This document shows positions 21,285 through 32,604 of a stretch of DNA of 64,000 bases, one piece after another. A program made the position numbers and the translations under genes. The stretch covers positions 558,001-622,000 of the forward strand of contig JASPKZ010010274.1 in assembly GCA_030220185.1 (NCBI GenBank), in the 5' to 3' direction. Every line of letters starts with the position of its first letter. Positions within the stretch are counted from its first letter, which is position 1. This DNA is from Diploptera punctata (lineage: Eukaryota; Arthropoda; Insecta; Blattodea; Blaberidae). The notes beneath the pieces were generated by a model. It was not told the DNA's origin, ran no database searches, and saw only the letters and a list, made by a program, of their open reading frames with translations.

Positions 21285-21890
21285 ACGTTTAATGGCATTT
21301 CATGGGAAGGACCCCATACAAAGTAAAATCTGTCTCCAGAATAAAATTTTAGAGAGATCTAATCAATTTAAATATCTTGGATATTATCTCTCTATCTGGG
21401 ATGAAAAGGATATCCCTGAAAAAGTTACTAGTTATAATAAAAGTTTAGGAATTATTAATCAAGTTATGAAACCATCCCTTGTACAAAAAAACACCAGATT
21501 ACGTTTATATAACACTTTGGCTAGACCAGTGTTGACCTATGGTAGTGAAGCATGGACACTAAAAAAACAACATGAAAGCAGAATAACGGCTTGTGAAATG
21601 AGATTCATGCGCAGAACAGCGGGTTACACCAGATGGGACCGGAAAAGGAACACCGATATCTTAAAAGAATTGAAGACTGCGCCAATTTTGGAATATATTA
21701 AACAGTACCAACTAAGTTGGAGGCACCATCTTGGAGGAATGAGTTCGAGTCGGATCCCCAAAGCTGTTTATAGTTATATACCAAGAGGACGAAGATCACT
21801 GGGCCGTCCTATGAAACGCTGGAGGGAAAATTTTCCATAGGATCGTAACAGGTCTTGGCCTAATACTTGGAAGGAAGAAGAAGAAGACGT
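21285..21890 (+). pseudogene. LINE reverse-transcriptase C-terminal half
   Basis: A clean 182-codon frame (21292-21840) begins MAFHGKDPIQSKI, then SNQFKYLGYYLS, LYNTLARPVLTYGSEAWTL, MRFMRRTAGYTRWDRKRN, ILEYIKQYQLSWRHHL and GRRSLGRPMKRW. These are the thumb, YGSEAWT and basic GRP-tail segments of an insect LINE of the RTE-like type. A stop at 21838-21840 is followed in the next frame by the usual acidic end (KEEEED). Fingers, palm (FADD) and endonuclease are missing, so it is a 5'-truncated copy; the frame kept open suggests it is younger than the A-family pieces. Confidence 0.85.
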
Positions 21891-22439
21891 TTAATTTGGC
21901 AATCCCGGTCACATGAGTGTTAGACCGTCTATCGTGTGCAATATAGATTAATGCGAAGTACAAGTGTATTATCGAGATGGAGGACTTGAAATAGGTACAT
22001 CCATACTGTAGCAATGTGAATGGGTGTTGTGTTCATTTACAATCTGATGACCTGACGATGGTCACGTGATAATTAACATGTGAATCACTGCTTAGCACAT
22101 CTAATCTCTCTCCCATGTACTGAGACTCGTTTCGCTTGCTTAATGCATGGGAACTAGTACACACACACAAACACGCATATACTGTATACAGTGTTACTAT
22201 AAATGAACTTTCCTATTAAAAACTTGAATAACTGTCGTTAGGTGAAACTTAGAATCATGATATTGGTATCAACAGAAACATGAACTCATTTTTTTTTTGT
22301 TATTCAGTCGGTTTAATCACATGTGTTATTTTAAATCAGCAAACATTTGTATCAACAGAAATATAAATTCCAACATCTTTTTTTTCACTGGAAAATATTA
22401 AACATGAAACACAAACATTTGGTTCACAACCGTAAGTAA

Positions 22440-23111
22440 GTAACATGTGATCAATGTGAGCTCCTTGCGTCACACGACACACATCAAGTCTGTAGTCAAT
22501 TTCCTACCATAGATGTTGAAGCATTGGAAAATCCACCAGTGCAATGGTTTCTGTGATGTGGACACGAAGATCTTCAATGGTAGGTGGTAATGGTGGCTGA
22601 TACACTTGTTGTTTTATAAAACCCAACACTAAAAAGCACAAGGAATGAGGTCGGAGAACTTGGAGACCAATATAAACATTCAACATTTTCACGCCAGCAC
22701 ATCCAATCCATATCCTTGGAAGTCGAGTAATTAATTCGTTTCTGACATCTAGGAGGTAATGGGGCGGTGTCCCCATCCTGCTGAAAAATGAGACATTCGA
22801 TGTCCTGTTCCATTTGTGGAAGAAGCCATAACTGTAAAATATCTAGATACGAATTATATGTGCTTATCGCCTCGACAAAACAGAAAGGGCCATACACTTT
22901 TCAAGGCTTATAGCACAAAACATGTTAATTTCGGACGAGTCGCGTACGTGTTCTACACAACTGCAAGGATTTTCCAAAACCCATATCCTGATATTGTTTT
23001 TGTGCACTTTTCCTGACAGAGGAACGTGACTTCGTCATTAAATACCAATTATTCGATGAAACCTTCAGTTTCCATTGAGAGTTGCATCTTCTCGCAGAAA
23101 GACTGTCGTTT
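22440..23111 (-). pseudogene. Mariner-type transposase, C-terminal two thirds
   Basis: Minus-strand pieces in two frames contain NDEVTFLCQEKC (first catalytic Asp region), then GPFCFVEA, LLPQMEQD and FQQDGDTAP (second Asp region, normally FQQDGAPPH). The normal SPDLTP block carrying the third Asp reads SPSSPTSF, so that residue is lost. The C-terminus continues as GFIKQQVYQPPLPPTIEDLRVHI. Frameshifts near 22.6 and 22.9 kb inactivate it. The gene resumes at 23880 after a nested insertion. Family: Tc1/mariner superfamily DDE transposase, cut-and-paste transposition in the nucleus. Confidence 0.85.
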
Positions 23112-23702
23112 GGCTTTGTCGTTAGATAGATAGATGGAAAGCTCTGCGGCCATCACTTAAGTGTTGGCGGTGAGCGATCCATTTTGGTCCTCCTTAATAG
23201 GTAGAACCCTGGGTTCCTATAAAATACATTAGCCCCGGTTTAAATTTTGAATTTAATTTTGAAGTTAATTAGCAGAGTGAAGTCGGAAGCGGACCTTTTG
23301 GGGTTCTGTTCTAGCATTTGCTCTTTGGATTGAGGGAAACCGCTTAAAACCTCAATCGGAATAGTCGATCACGCGGGATCTTGCCAAGTTTGGCTTTCGG
23401 ATGACTCTATATTGGGAGGGCATCCAGGCTTCTCTTTATTTAAATATAATGTGCGTACATTTCAGATTATTACAATTAATCATACAATTATGGTAACGTG
23501 CATTTTTTATTTTTTTTTTGTATTCTTCAGTTGTTGCTGTTCTATCTGTAGTTGTCAGGTGATGTCAGTTTCTCTGGAACTGGTGGGATGAACCTGTAGC
23601 AGTAAGATTAGTTATTAGTTTTTAATTTGTTGTGTTAATATATTTTATTAATGTACATTATATGCGAATGTTGTAATTGTAATTGAATAATTATGTAATG
23701 TG

Positions 23703-23769
<67 letters not shown>

Positions 23770-23879
23770 CCTATCAGCTTTCACCGGTCAAGTGTTGTCC
23801 AGGATCCATTTTGGACGCTTGTGTTTGTTGTTGGCTGTTTCAAAGGTTCCCAGCGATGCCACGAGTGGGCTTTGTCGTT
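23112..23879 (-). mobile_element. 744-bp retroelement nested in mariner, 12-bp TSD
   Basis: GGCTTTGTCGTT is present at 23112-23123 and again at 23868-23879, exactly where the mariner reading frame is interrupted (NDKA at one side, KRQSFCEKMQ at the other). The insert 23124-23867 ends on the minus strand in (ATCT)n, visible as AGATAGATAGAT at 23124, preceded by TGGCCGCAGAGCTTTCC. The 3' body has GAGGTTTTAAGCGGTTTCCC, similar to 3' untranslated regions of non-LTR elements. No reverse-transcriptase frame is present, so it is a truncated LINE or a SINE. A (GT)n run (23710-23768) lies inside. Confidence 0.85.
23710..23768. repeat. (GT)n microsatellite
   Basis: About 29 near-perfect TG dinucleotides. 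Three overlapping Cys-Val repeat ORFs arise from it and are artefacts. Confidence 0.95.
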
Positions 23880-24245
23880 CCGTTTCAGAGATTGCAAAAT
23901 TTGCTGACGGTATAGATGGAACTTCAAACGTTTCCGTAAAATCTTCCACATAGTTTTTTGGGGGATGTTTAATTCTCTACTTGCTTTTATGATGGATTTC
24001 TGTGGACTTCGTTTGAAACTCTCTCTCACACTCTCCACATTTGCCTCACTTACTGATAAACGATCGGTTGACTCCCGCCTACAGATGCATCACCTCGTTT
24101 TGAAGTCAGAGTAACACTTATGGATTATTTGGTCCACTGGGTGGATTAACGCCAAATTTCCCTCTAACATATAGTCGTACAGTGACAACAGACTGATATA
24201 TGTGAAAATCTGGCATACAAAATGTCCTGTCTTCGTTTGCAACCA
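23880..24245 (-). pseudogene. Mariner-type transposase, N-terminal part
   Basis: The minus-strand start ATG is near 24245 (MVANEDRTFC), followed by NPPS-type words and then VESVRESFKRSPQKSI...RELNIPQKTMWKILRKRLKFH...ILQSLKRNDKA. These are the two helix-turn-helix DNA-binding segments of mariner transposases. A stop and a frameshift lie near 24090-24110. It joins 22440-23111 once the nested insertion is ignored, making a nearly full-length but dead gene. Terminal inverted repeats were not found with confidence. Confidence 0.85.
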
Positions 24246-24289
24246 TTTTTCTATTATGTCGTCTCCTGCAACGAAATTATTAAATAAGC

Positions 24290-24659
24290 AACAAGTTCAT
24301 CGTCCCGCGCCGTAGCCGAGCGGTTAAGGTAGGAAGCCTTGGCGCAGAGCTACAGGACTTGCGCTGGTTCGAGTCTCCATGGGGAAAGAAATTTTCTCAT
24401 GGTATTTCGGCCAGTATGGGACCGGTGCCCACCCAGCATCGTGAGGCAATTGGGTAGCTACAATAAGTAGCGGCTCCAGGTTGAGGAACCAGCTATAACG
24501 GCTGGGGGACTCGACATGCTAACCACATGTCACCCCTACACTGGCTGTTGATCATCTACCTCTGTGATTGACACATGTGGATGTGAAGGGCCAGCAGCCG
24601 GCTGGTAAAAGGGCAACCGCTGAAAAGTGGAAAGACCCTCAATCGGAACAAGTTCATCG
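24290..24659 (+). mobile_element. tRNA-headed SINE with 13-bp TSD (family S6)
   Basis: Direct repeats AACAAGTTCATCG at 24290-24302 and 24647-24659 are perfect. The body starts TCCCGCGCCGTAGCCGAGCGG, containing a perfect A-box (TAGCCGAGCGG), and has B-box GGTTCGAGTCT at about 24366. The body (344 bp) ends with AAAGTGGAAAGACCCTCAATCGG. The head resembles a Leu/Ser-type tRNA. It inserted just outside the mariner's N-terminal end. The intact promoter boxes and clean duplication suggest a recent insertion. Confidence 0.92.
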
Positions 24660-24782
24660 ACATAACAAAACGTATTCGAGTTTCTCTTTCCATTGTTACC
24701 AATTTTATGTTTCTAATTGTCTCCTAAATAGCCTACTTATTCAATTTTATGAACGGAAAGATGATTTTTAGTAACAATTTTC

Positions 24783-24860
24783 ATCCATAGTAATTCTGCC
24801 CGAAGGCATGCCCTTCACTGCAATCATAGCATTTTCATGCTATGCTTTACAAGCTTAGTA
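24783..24860 (-). mobile_element. SINE S2 3'-end fragment
   Basis: CATCCATAGTAATTCTGCCC...GCATTTTCATGCTATGCTTT matches the tail part of family S2 (complete copies at 41.5, 47.1 and 47.8 kb). The tRNA head and body are missing. A (TA)n run at 24867-24888 follows. Confidence 0.8.
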
Positions 24861-24884
24861 ACAATATATATATATATATATATA

Positions 24885-24985
24885 TATGTATCATCGACAT
24901 CAAAGTTTAGGCTTTTGGTCTGTTCCGGCTTAAAAATGGGCACGCCATCTCTTCATAGGTCTTCCTATAGGATTATAAAAATGAA
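24885..24985 (-). pseudogene. LINE 3'-terminal fragment
   Basis: On the minus strand CTATAGGAAGACCTATGAAGAGATGG precedes AAGCCGGAACAGACC and AACTTTGATGTCGATGAT, a LINE C-terminus (GRPRKRWxDGV-like) with a GATGTCGATGATG tail. The same tail is at 46380-46445 on the plus strand. Confidence 0.6.
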
Positions 24986-25141
24986 GGAATTCGAGAATAA
25001 CTAAAAAGAAATATAATTACAGAAACTCTCAGTCAGTACCGTAATACTTGGTAACAACCAGTAATAAGACGTTTTATGATAGAATGCCTCCAAATCTACA
25101 AATCTATAATGAGCAAGAAGAATGAAGGTCGGTCTCGAAGG

Positions 25142-25823
25142 AGATCGAGAGTCATCATCATCATCTTCATTCATGGATTAGGTCTGTTGACCCGTTCCGA
25201 CTTCAGCCCATCTCTTTCTAGGTCTGCCCACATCTCGGGTGCCTTTAGGTTTGTATTTTGTTATTTGTTTTGGATATCTATCTTCATTCATTCTGTCTAT
25301 GTGTTGCTTCCATTTTTGTCTATATGTATCCATTTTATCAGTTATTGCTAATATTTCAAGTTCCTGTCTTATTTCTGTGTTCTTGATTCTGTCTTCCTTA
25401 GTGCACCCTTTAACAGATCTCAAAAATTTCATTTCTGCCGCCGTTATCCTACTTAGGTCTTATTTTTTATGTATCCAGGCTTCTGAACCATAGAGCAGTA
25501 CCGGTACTGCCAACATTTTATAAAATTTCAGTTGGGTCTGTCTTCTTGTTTTGTTATTTAGTGTTCGTTTTATCGTACCACATATTCCCTGGAATTTTGC
25601 TATTTTATTATTTATATCATTATCATAATTAAATGAAATGTCACATCCTAGATAATTGAGATAGTTCACCTGTTCTATGATTTTGTTTCCTATTACTATT
25701 TTCGATCTGATTTGATTTTTTCCTTGGAATGCCATTACCTTAGTTTTTTTCTATGGATATGTTGAGATTATATTGTTCACATATATTATGTAGTTTAAAA
25801 ATATTCCTCTGAAGATCGAGAGT
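25142..25823 (-). pseudogene. 5'-truncated LINE (family C) with 11-bp TSD
   Basis: AGATCGAGAGT flanks the insert at 25142-25152 and 25813-25823. On the minus strand two adjacent frames (25735-25460, then 25432-25178) read MAFQGKNQIRSKI, IIEQVNYLNYLGCDISF, KFQGICGTIKRTL, LYGSEAW, then MKFLRSVKGCTKEDRIKN, MDTYRQKWKQHIDRM and RDVGRPRKRW, ending in a (GATGAT) tail at 25153-25165. This is the thumb to C-terminus of an RTE-like reverse transcriptase; palm and endonuclease are absent. One frameshift near 25450 separates the halves. The same family supplies the interrupted copy at 40918-42875. Confidence 0.9.
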
Positions 25824-25825
25824 AG

Positions 25826-26289
25826 AATGCCTAATTGATTTGTAAGTTGGAAAGAGTCCAGATGATACAAAACGTGAAGTAATTGATGGTGATACCTGGA
25901 GACCGGATTCTTATATAATGTTAGGCCTACCCTACTAAATGTGTATTGGAAACAGAAAGTCAGAAAATGAACACAATTAGGTAATATCAGAGGTACAACG
26001 AAGAAGGGCTAAATATGTTTTTTTCAAATGATTTTATTTAACTTAAAAGCTAAAAGAAAATAATTTTACCCAAATTGTGGAAATAAATATAATATACCAG
26101 ATTAGGATACAGTTTTAAAGTATATCGTGACACGAAATGCAGTAGGTCCTAAGATATTTTCGTGAGTCCAATTTTACCGGTTATCCGAAAAAAGTTTTCT
26201 TTATATTGTATAAACGATCGCAGGATATCTCTGGTGGATATTTATGCAAATGGATGTGAGAATTCAATTAACGTTTTGAAATAGTACCG
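25826..26289. other. No gene seen
   Basis: AT-rich DNA after the LINE's 5' target duplication; no repeat or coding signal recognised. Confidence 0.4.
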
Positions 26290-26730
26290 GTACGTAAAAA
26301 TATAGATACTGTCTTATATGTAATGATGTTTATAAAACAAAATTTTATATGGAATGTTTTCTGACAAACAATTACACTTCCTATCAGAGCAATAAAATGA
26401 ATCAGATCATCTGGTCTTGAGCCATCATTGAGTGAGGTATATTATCCGGCCGCGGGTTTTTTGACGAGACGAATTCGTTGATAACCTCATTCATATCTGC
26501 AATGCTTTGAATGTTTTCGAAATTTTACGCAACGAATTGTGCCATAGATCGAACCAGATGGTAATCCGAATGTGCAAGATCAGGGTTTAGTAGTAGTTAG
26601 ATTCATTCCAATTCCAATTTTTTGTCATGTATGAGGTTCGGTAGAGTTTGAACCCGCGATCTCAAGAATTTCAAAAACTAGTTCCAGTTGTTGAGAATAA
26701 AAATCTGCATCGACTTCACGTCCACTAAAC
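26290..26730 (-). mobile_element. SINE-like repeat (family S4), second copy
   Basis: Colinear with 14560-15125 but more diverged and with different indels; shares CTGTCTTATATGTAATG, GGAATGTTTTCTGACAAACAA, ATAGATCGAACCAGATGGTAA, GTTTGAACCCGCGATC and GAGAATAAAAATCTGCATC. The tRNA B-box lies on the minus strand at about 26655-26670. Confidence 0.55.
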
Positions 26731-26822
26731 AACATCTTCAAAATTACTCCATACACAAAACATTACATTATAAACCGAAATACTTATGAGACAATGTATT
26801 TTGAAAGTACCGTATATAGTGT

Positions 26823-27485
26823 AGGGTAATGTGGACCCTTGTCTTTAAGTGGACCCTGTTAATATCTTCTTTAATTGATGCTGCCCTCGAACAGAAAATA
26901 TTTTAACTTCTTCCCCTCATCAACTTCAACGAGAGTTTATTTTATTATTTGTGGGAAGAAGGGTTTATTTGTGATATACATGAAAATGAGCACTTTAAAA
27001 GTTTTTCAAGCTAAGAATAAATTCTTAATTTCTGCTATTGAATGTTACAAATATTGGAAAAACTCCTAATTATATTATATAATGTATATGCTGTTTTAAT
27101 ATACTGACGGGTTTAGTTTCATATTATGTGGCATGGCGGCTGTATAAAATAATTCAACATGACAAAGGAATTCGGTTAATGTGGACCTTCCACGAGGATC
27201 TGGGTTCACTTTACACGAATACGTATATTTTATCAATGACGATGCTATCTGTAAAAACCATTCACGTAATTAACCCAAAGCCGTCGCTTTCTGCAGTTGA
27301 AAGGCACGTGAATCTTATAATCAACAATTATTTTTCAAAACACTAAATAAATATCAACGCTTTTTAATTATGACCAGTCATAAATATTTTCAGATTCATC
27401 TGTGCCTGTCTGTATAAATTATACAGTAAATAAACTTAGAAATACACTAAGAGGTTAGGTGGACTGTTGGGTCCATTTTATCCAA
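26823..27485. repeat. MITE-like segment with repeated TGTGGACCC motif
   Basis: The left side begins GGGTAATGTGGACCC and the right side ends GGGTCCATTTTATCC, imperfect inverted repeats of about 15 bases. The motif AGTGGACC/TGTGGACC recurs at about 26830, 26850, 27180, 27462 and 27499. Frames 26875-27069 and 27128-27346 inside have no known domain. It is possibly a DNA transposon derivative with subterminal repeats; boundaries are uncertain. Confidence 0.4.
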
Positions 27486-27499
27486 ATATGGAGATTAAA

Positions 27500-28029
27500 G
27501 TGGACCTTTCTTTTAATGTAAAGAAGATTATAAATTATGAAGATATTTCCATATTTAAATAAAATAACAATGCTATTTCATAGTTACAACACTAATGATA
27601 ATCACTATAATTAAACAACATTCAAATCCCTTAATTAAAATAAGAAAAACAACAAATTCAAAACAGGTCCAAATTACCCGAGGTTCCAATATAATACGGA
27701 ATATATACAATTTTTTAACTTGGAAATTAAATATAATGATTCTAGCAGTCTACTTCGTAAACGTTTTAAGTATTCAGATTGATACATACTAAGGGAAAAC
27801 ATTATGGAGTTACGTATAAATCAAGACCATTGTGATGAAATGATGTGTTATTTAATCGTTTGAAGGTCACATTTCATTTCATTTTGATCAAGCATGATAC
27901 TTTATAAATGTTAGTTTTTAAAAGTAATTTTAAGGTTTAATTATCGCAAGTTTTTAATTACTCATGTTATGCTACTTTTAGGCTACAATGTAATATGTAT
28001 CTTGCTGTTATCAAATTTATATTAATTTT
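27500..28029. other. No gene seen
   Basis: AT-rich unique DNA without recognised features. Confidence 0.4.
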
Positions 28030-28300
28030 ATTTTCTCCTTCCACTCTTCTGTATTTAACCATTCCAATTCATGTAGACCTTTTTCCTTTACGGCATTAAC
28101 TACATCCCCCATTCATATTTGCTTGGATCTTCTTTCTTACCTTATCGTTCAGGTATCCATTCAAACATCAGTTTATGGTTTATTTTATATATTATTTTTC
28201 ACATGTTTAAACCACTGTTACATTTTATAAACACTACAAATATAGCATATATGTTTAACAACTTTTTTGCCTAATAATTCACTTCTTCTTAAAATTTGTA
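28030..28300 (-). pseudogene. LINE C-terminal tail
   Basis: Minus-strand words EWIPER, then DVVNAVKEKGLHELEWLN and TEEWKEK match the standard end of insect LINE polyproteins (WxPERRRRGRPxxxWxxxV...EWKxK). It is short and broken by stops. Confidence 0.55.
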
Positions 28301-28654
28301 ATCGGAAAAGGAATTCCATATTTTTCACAAGTATTTTTTTCAACCAGCCGGTTAGTAGGTTAAGAGCTTTCTAGGCCTGTTGTGTCATGAAACTATAGCC
28401 GTATGTACTTTATTTTATAAACAAAATTAAAAGTTTTGTAACGAATGTAAAATATATATGTCCAATTGAAGTGGCGTTCGTTAAAAAATTAAAAAAGACA
28501 GAACAATATGTGATTCTGATAGTATTTTTCCTCCTGAATTCAAATATGATATTGGTTTTTCGTCCATCACGCAAGATTTCCGAGAGTCAGGCATTTATAA
28601 TTTCAAACACTTTCTGCATTCGTAACTACACAATATTCAAAAATTCTGACTCAC

Positions 28655-28830
28655 CTAGAAAGTACGAAATGATGTTTTTCTGCTATACATCGCATGTGGG
28701 ACATCTCTCTTGATGGTCCAACAATAATCGGCCAGCATAATAGGATTCAATTTGCCTTGATATCTTTTTTTCAGATAGCTGAAATCTCCTGATGAAAGTT
28801 TTCCCCGTGCTAATCGCTCACTGCGCCAAG
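28655..28830 (-). pseudogene. C-terminal fragment of the uncharacterised arthropod family
   Basis: The minus-strand frame contains GKLSSGDFSYLKKRYQGK, NPIMLADYCWTIKRDVP and YSRKTSFRTF. This matches the same end of the family seen at 17205-18545, where the corresponding words are GMDRRYKGK, INMLGYYCWKLI and YRRKSTRKKF. Only the last 55 or so residues are present, followed by AT-rich DNA. Confidence 0.6.
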
Positions 28831-29454
28831 ATTTTGCGGGAAGAAATCTAGGTTTATTAAAAAAATAAGCATTTAAATCCATTAATTGAAACTGAAATAA
28901 TAAAAACTCTGGGTGATAGAGAAATTCCGAATATATATTTGAAAACACGATACAAAACTGCATTAAGTACAACTATTGGTACTCATGAGACAAAAATCAC
29001 GTTGACCAGTGTAATACAAAGCACTGAATATATGCATATTTATATGGCTCGGACATGAAGTTAGATTAAGTGAATAATATTGCTTGATGAGAGAATGGTA
29101 GGGAGTGTAGTAGCACCAGTCTGACTAGTATGGCATTTGTGCTGTACTGTTTACAGGAGGTATAGGCGGGTAATGAAATAAGTAGCTAATTGTGGAATAC
29201 AAGTTTATTTTGTTGCGTAAAATATTTTTTAACTTTTTTAAATTAAACGTTACAGTACAACGAAAAGTTAAACAAATGTATAATTTCCGTTCATTAATTC
29301 TCTTTGTGCATCTATAAATGCAATGCTGCATACATTATTAAAAAAACAACAAGTTCATTATTTCTGCACAATTATTTTCTTCGTACAGTTTTAAATAAAG
29401 AGATAACATAAAAAAAGTATGTACACTGTATACATAATATTTTAAAATCCCTGT
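28831..29454. other. No gene seen
   Basis: AT-rich DNA between the fragment above and the hAT gene; terminal inverted repeats of the hAT element were looked for here and not found. Confidence 0.4.
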
Positions 29455-29875
29455 TAATTAAACTCGTTTCGCATCTATACAGCTGTTACTATGAATAACA
29501 ATGTATTTCCGTAAAGTTTCAAAAGAAAAACTTCTTCGGCGACTGTTCAAGCAAAGTTTATATTTAGAAAAACTCCTTTCTACTTCACATGAGGTAACTG
29601 GTGCAAACCGAAAGTAGGGTATATCACGGGTATCTAACATGGAGACAGTACATGCGTTCTTGTTGTCCATTAGAAAATCCTTTATACTCCAAATAGCTGA
29701 GTATCCAGGGTTTTTCAGCAATACACTTTGCAATTTCTGTTTTGCAATTTCAGATAGCAAAACTACCTCCTGTTTCATCAAAATGTCGCGATAAAATTTC
29801 TACCAGTTTTATGGAATTAATTAATGCTATATATATGAAGATTCCAGTTTTATTATTATTATTATTATTATTATA

Positions 29876-29922
<47 letters not shown>

Positions 29923-31070
29923 AGGTAGACGTTGTTGATTACCAGCAAATTTCGATAGAGTTGTCCTGACATCAGAGATTTCACAATTTTTATCGCCGAA
30001 CTTTCTTCAGCATTAAATGGGTTAACTACTTTAACAATCACTTCATTATGCTGTAAGTAGTATGCAGTGGTCTGCAACCAAGTCCCCCATCGAGTTAAAA
30101 CAAGTTGAGGTGTGCAAAGGGATTTGTGATGCAATTTCCTTAAATTTCTGTTTCCTAGAAGGGGCCTTAAAAAATATATTCTCATGTTTGATACAAATTG
30201 TCCACATCACAGAAATGCAACCAAATTCTTTCTGCTACTCGGCGAAGTCCATGGGCCAAGCAAGTTAGATGTATCATTTTCGGATATCGTTCTTTAATTC
30301 TGGAAGCTGCTTTCAACATATAAGGGGTTGCGTGTGTTACAATTTGAAAAACAAAGGTCGATTTATGAATGGTTTACTTTATTTAAGACCTCGGTAGTTA
30401 ACAAAAATTTATTCCCGGGGTTTTCAGGTGATAATATCCCCACTATCACATTTCCTACAGACCTTCTGGATGCATCTTGGGTTTCATCGATTGACACCCA
30501 TATTTTATGATCTGCCAGAGTATTTTAATGTATTTCAGAACGTCTTTATAACAAGGAGATAAATAAAACCTGCGAAAAGTTGTTTCACAAGGAATTTTTC
30601 TTCCCGTATATTTCTCAAAAAATGTATAAGCTGGATTTTGCACTTTATTGAAAGCAATATTCGCGGAAACCATCGTTTCGCATAAATCCTTGTAAGATTC
30701 ACGCTGATTACAAGTGTCTGAAACTCCTTGTGCAGATGACTGTATTTCATCGTCAAACTTATGTTTTACATTCCCAATGTGTGTTTTAGATTTTCAATGG
30801 CTCTTGATAAAAATTCTTCTCTCCCCCTACATTCTACATTACACAATTTTCAAAATATTTATCTTCTTTTAGGCAAAAATACTCAGGACCGTACTCACGT
30901 ACAAGTGAATTCATCTTGTGTGTGTTTGTTTTCGGCATGTTGTAATCATTCATCAGATCGTGGTGATCGGTATTATGACTTGACTGCATACTATACTTGT
31001 TGCAGCACAGCAAAGACGCCACTGACTGTGGCACTTCGCACGGAACAGGACTAACTACCTGTGTAGTTAA
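29455..31070 (-). pseudogene. hAT-superfamily transposase, broken
   Basis: Minus-strand pieces in order: SLVREYGPEYFC at about 30920 (N-terminal region), ALVSANIAFNKVQNPAYTFF (30.66 kb), CKPPQLVLTRWGTWL-like (about 30.1 kb, here CTPQLVLTRWGTWL), and the C-terminal dimerisation block FAPVTSCEVERSFSKYKLCL followed by RRRSFSFETLRKYIV (29.5-29.6 kb). This layout and the ERSFS-type end are typical of hAT transposases that use RNase-H-like DDE chemistry. Frameshifts, an (ATT)n expansion at 29848-29923 and a gap between the RW block and the C-terminus show it is dead. Ends of the element are not resolved. Confidence 0.75.
29848..29923. repeat. (ATT)n microsatellite inside the hAT remnant
   Basis: About 25 ATT/TTA units with one TATAATTA interruption. 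It lies between two conserved transposase blocks, so it expanded after the gene was lost. Confidence 0.9.
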
Positions 31071-31483
31071 CTACTTTGAAAGCGAAACGGCAATGAAAAG
31101 GCAATGGAGTCCGAGCTCTACATAATACGATTTCTCGACACGAGTGATTTTATCCGAAAAGGGGCATGTACATTTAAGAAGTTGTTGAAATGGGGTATTT
31201 ATATATCTTAAGTTATTACTTAATAATGGTAATTTATTTAATAATTCTCTTAAAAAGCTAACATCATTACTGTCGGAATTAACTTTGCGTGTGAATTGAC
31301 CAAAAGATTTAGAAGAAATACCTCTTTTTTCAAACTTTTTGGAGCTTGAGACTTTTTTACGACACGGAACCCACGACTTTACTTCCCTTCCAAATTAAGT
31401 TATATTCAGAATTTAAAAATTATAATATACTCATTGACTCCGGTGGGTTGGAACCAGCAATGCTTACAAACATTTATCATCAT
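31071..31483. other. No gene seen
   Basis: Unique AT-rich DNA on the 5' side of the hAT remnant; no promoter or inverted repeat recognised. Confidence 0.4.
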
Positions 31484-32430
31484 CATCATAGTATATTCAC
31501 GAATTTAGGCCATTTGTTGACCTGTTTCGGCCTCAAGATAAACACCATCCAGAAGTCTTTTGAGTGGACGTTCTGGTCTTCTTCTTCCTGCAGGGTGATA
31601 TCTTTACATTTGTTTGAGTATCCTGTGATTTTCTATTCGATGAACATGTTGCATCCATCTTGACTTATAATCAGAAATTTTGTTTTCTAAAGGTTCGATT
31701 TATAATTCTTCTAAGATGTCTTCATTTTTTTGTGGTTTAGTAGTGTGTATCCTGCAGTCCTCCGAAGGCATCTCATTTAATCAATTTAAGTCTCTGTATA
31801 TCCTTCTGTTTTAACGTCCATACTTCGCTACCATGCAGAAGAGTTGGATGAGTCAGTGTTTTATAAATTTTTAGTCTTGAATATTTTTCGACTAACTGTG
31901 GCTTGAAGATAGAATTTATTAACCCTAAAATTCTTAAAAATCTAGATATTTTTGGATTTACTTAGTTTTCTTCTTCATATGAGATATTGCATCCTAGATA
32001 TGAAAAATTATTCACCTGCTCCAAAATTGTATTGTCAAATACAATTTTACTTGTGACAGGACCTACACCTTGAAATGCCATAATTTTTATTTTTTCTGTA
32101 GATATATTCAATCCATATTCTTCTGTAAATTTTTTAACTTCATACAGGCCTTTCTACAGATTATTTTCTGAAATTGATATTATTATTTGGTCATCTGCAA
32201 ACAAAAGGTTGTTTAAATTTGTATTTTGTGATATTCTTATTCCAAATTTATATTTATTGTTCCAGGAACATATTACATCTTTGATATAAATCGCAAGGAG
32301 TGTTGGAGATAGGGTGCAGCCTTGTCTCACACCACGATGTATAATTCCTTCTTCAGAAAATGTGTTACAAACAGTTATAACCAAGGTAATCATTAGTTCA
32401 TAGGGACTCGTATACAATTTTTCAGTCCCT
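31484..32430 (-). pseudogene. LINE reverse transcriptase, palm to C-terminus
   Basis: The minus-strand frame at 32154-32417 contains RQGCTLSPTLLAIYIKDVI and LLFADDQIIIS, the palm with the catalytic Asp pair. Continuing toward 31484 in broken frames are MAFQGVGPVTSKIVF, ILEQVNNFSYLGCNISY, LKIYKTLTHPTLLHGSEVW and a basic tail, ending in a (GATGAT) tail at 31484-31496. The fingers and endonuclease are absent. The last 290 bases are nearly the same as the shorter copy at 51972-52262, so both come from one source family. Target duplication was not found. Confidence 0.85.
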
Positions 32431-32464
32431 TTGTATATACTATAAACATGTATTTGTATATTTT

Positions 32465-32519
32465 TGGTGGTTTGATGGAAGAGAAGACATTATGGTTTAA
32501 CTCTGCCTAATTGAATGAA

Positions 32520-32596
<77 letters not shown>

Positions 32597-32597
32597 T
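32465..32597 (+). repeat. Element B copy with (ATT)n and (AGT)n
   Basis: GATGGAAGAGAAGACATTATGG...TTAACTCTGCC is a good match to the element B core and is followed by (ATT)n at about 32520-32562, then (AGT)n to 32597. Confidence 0.7.
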
Positions 32598-32604
32598 TAC
32601 TATT

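Noticed and set aside
23683..23953. Three Cys-Val repeat ORFs
   Set aside because: They are translations of the (GT)n microsatellite in different frames.
24303..24380. Functional Leu/Ser-type tRNA gene
   Set aside because: Flanked by a SINE target duplication and followed by a SINE body without a terminator run.
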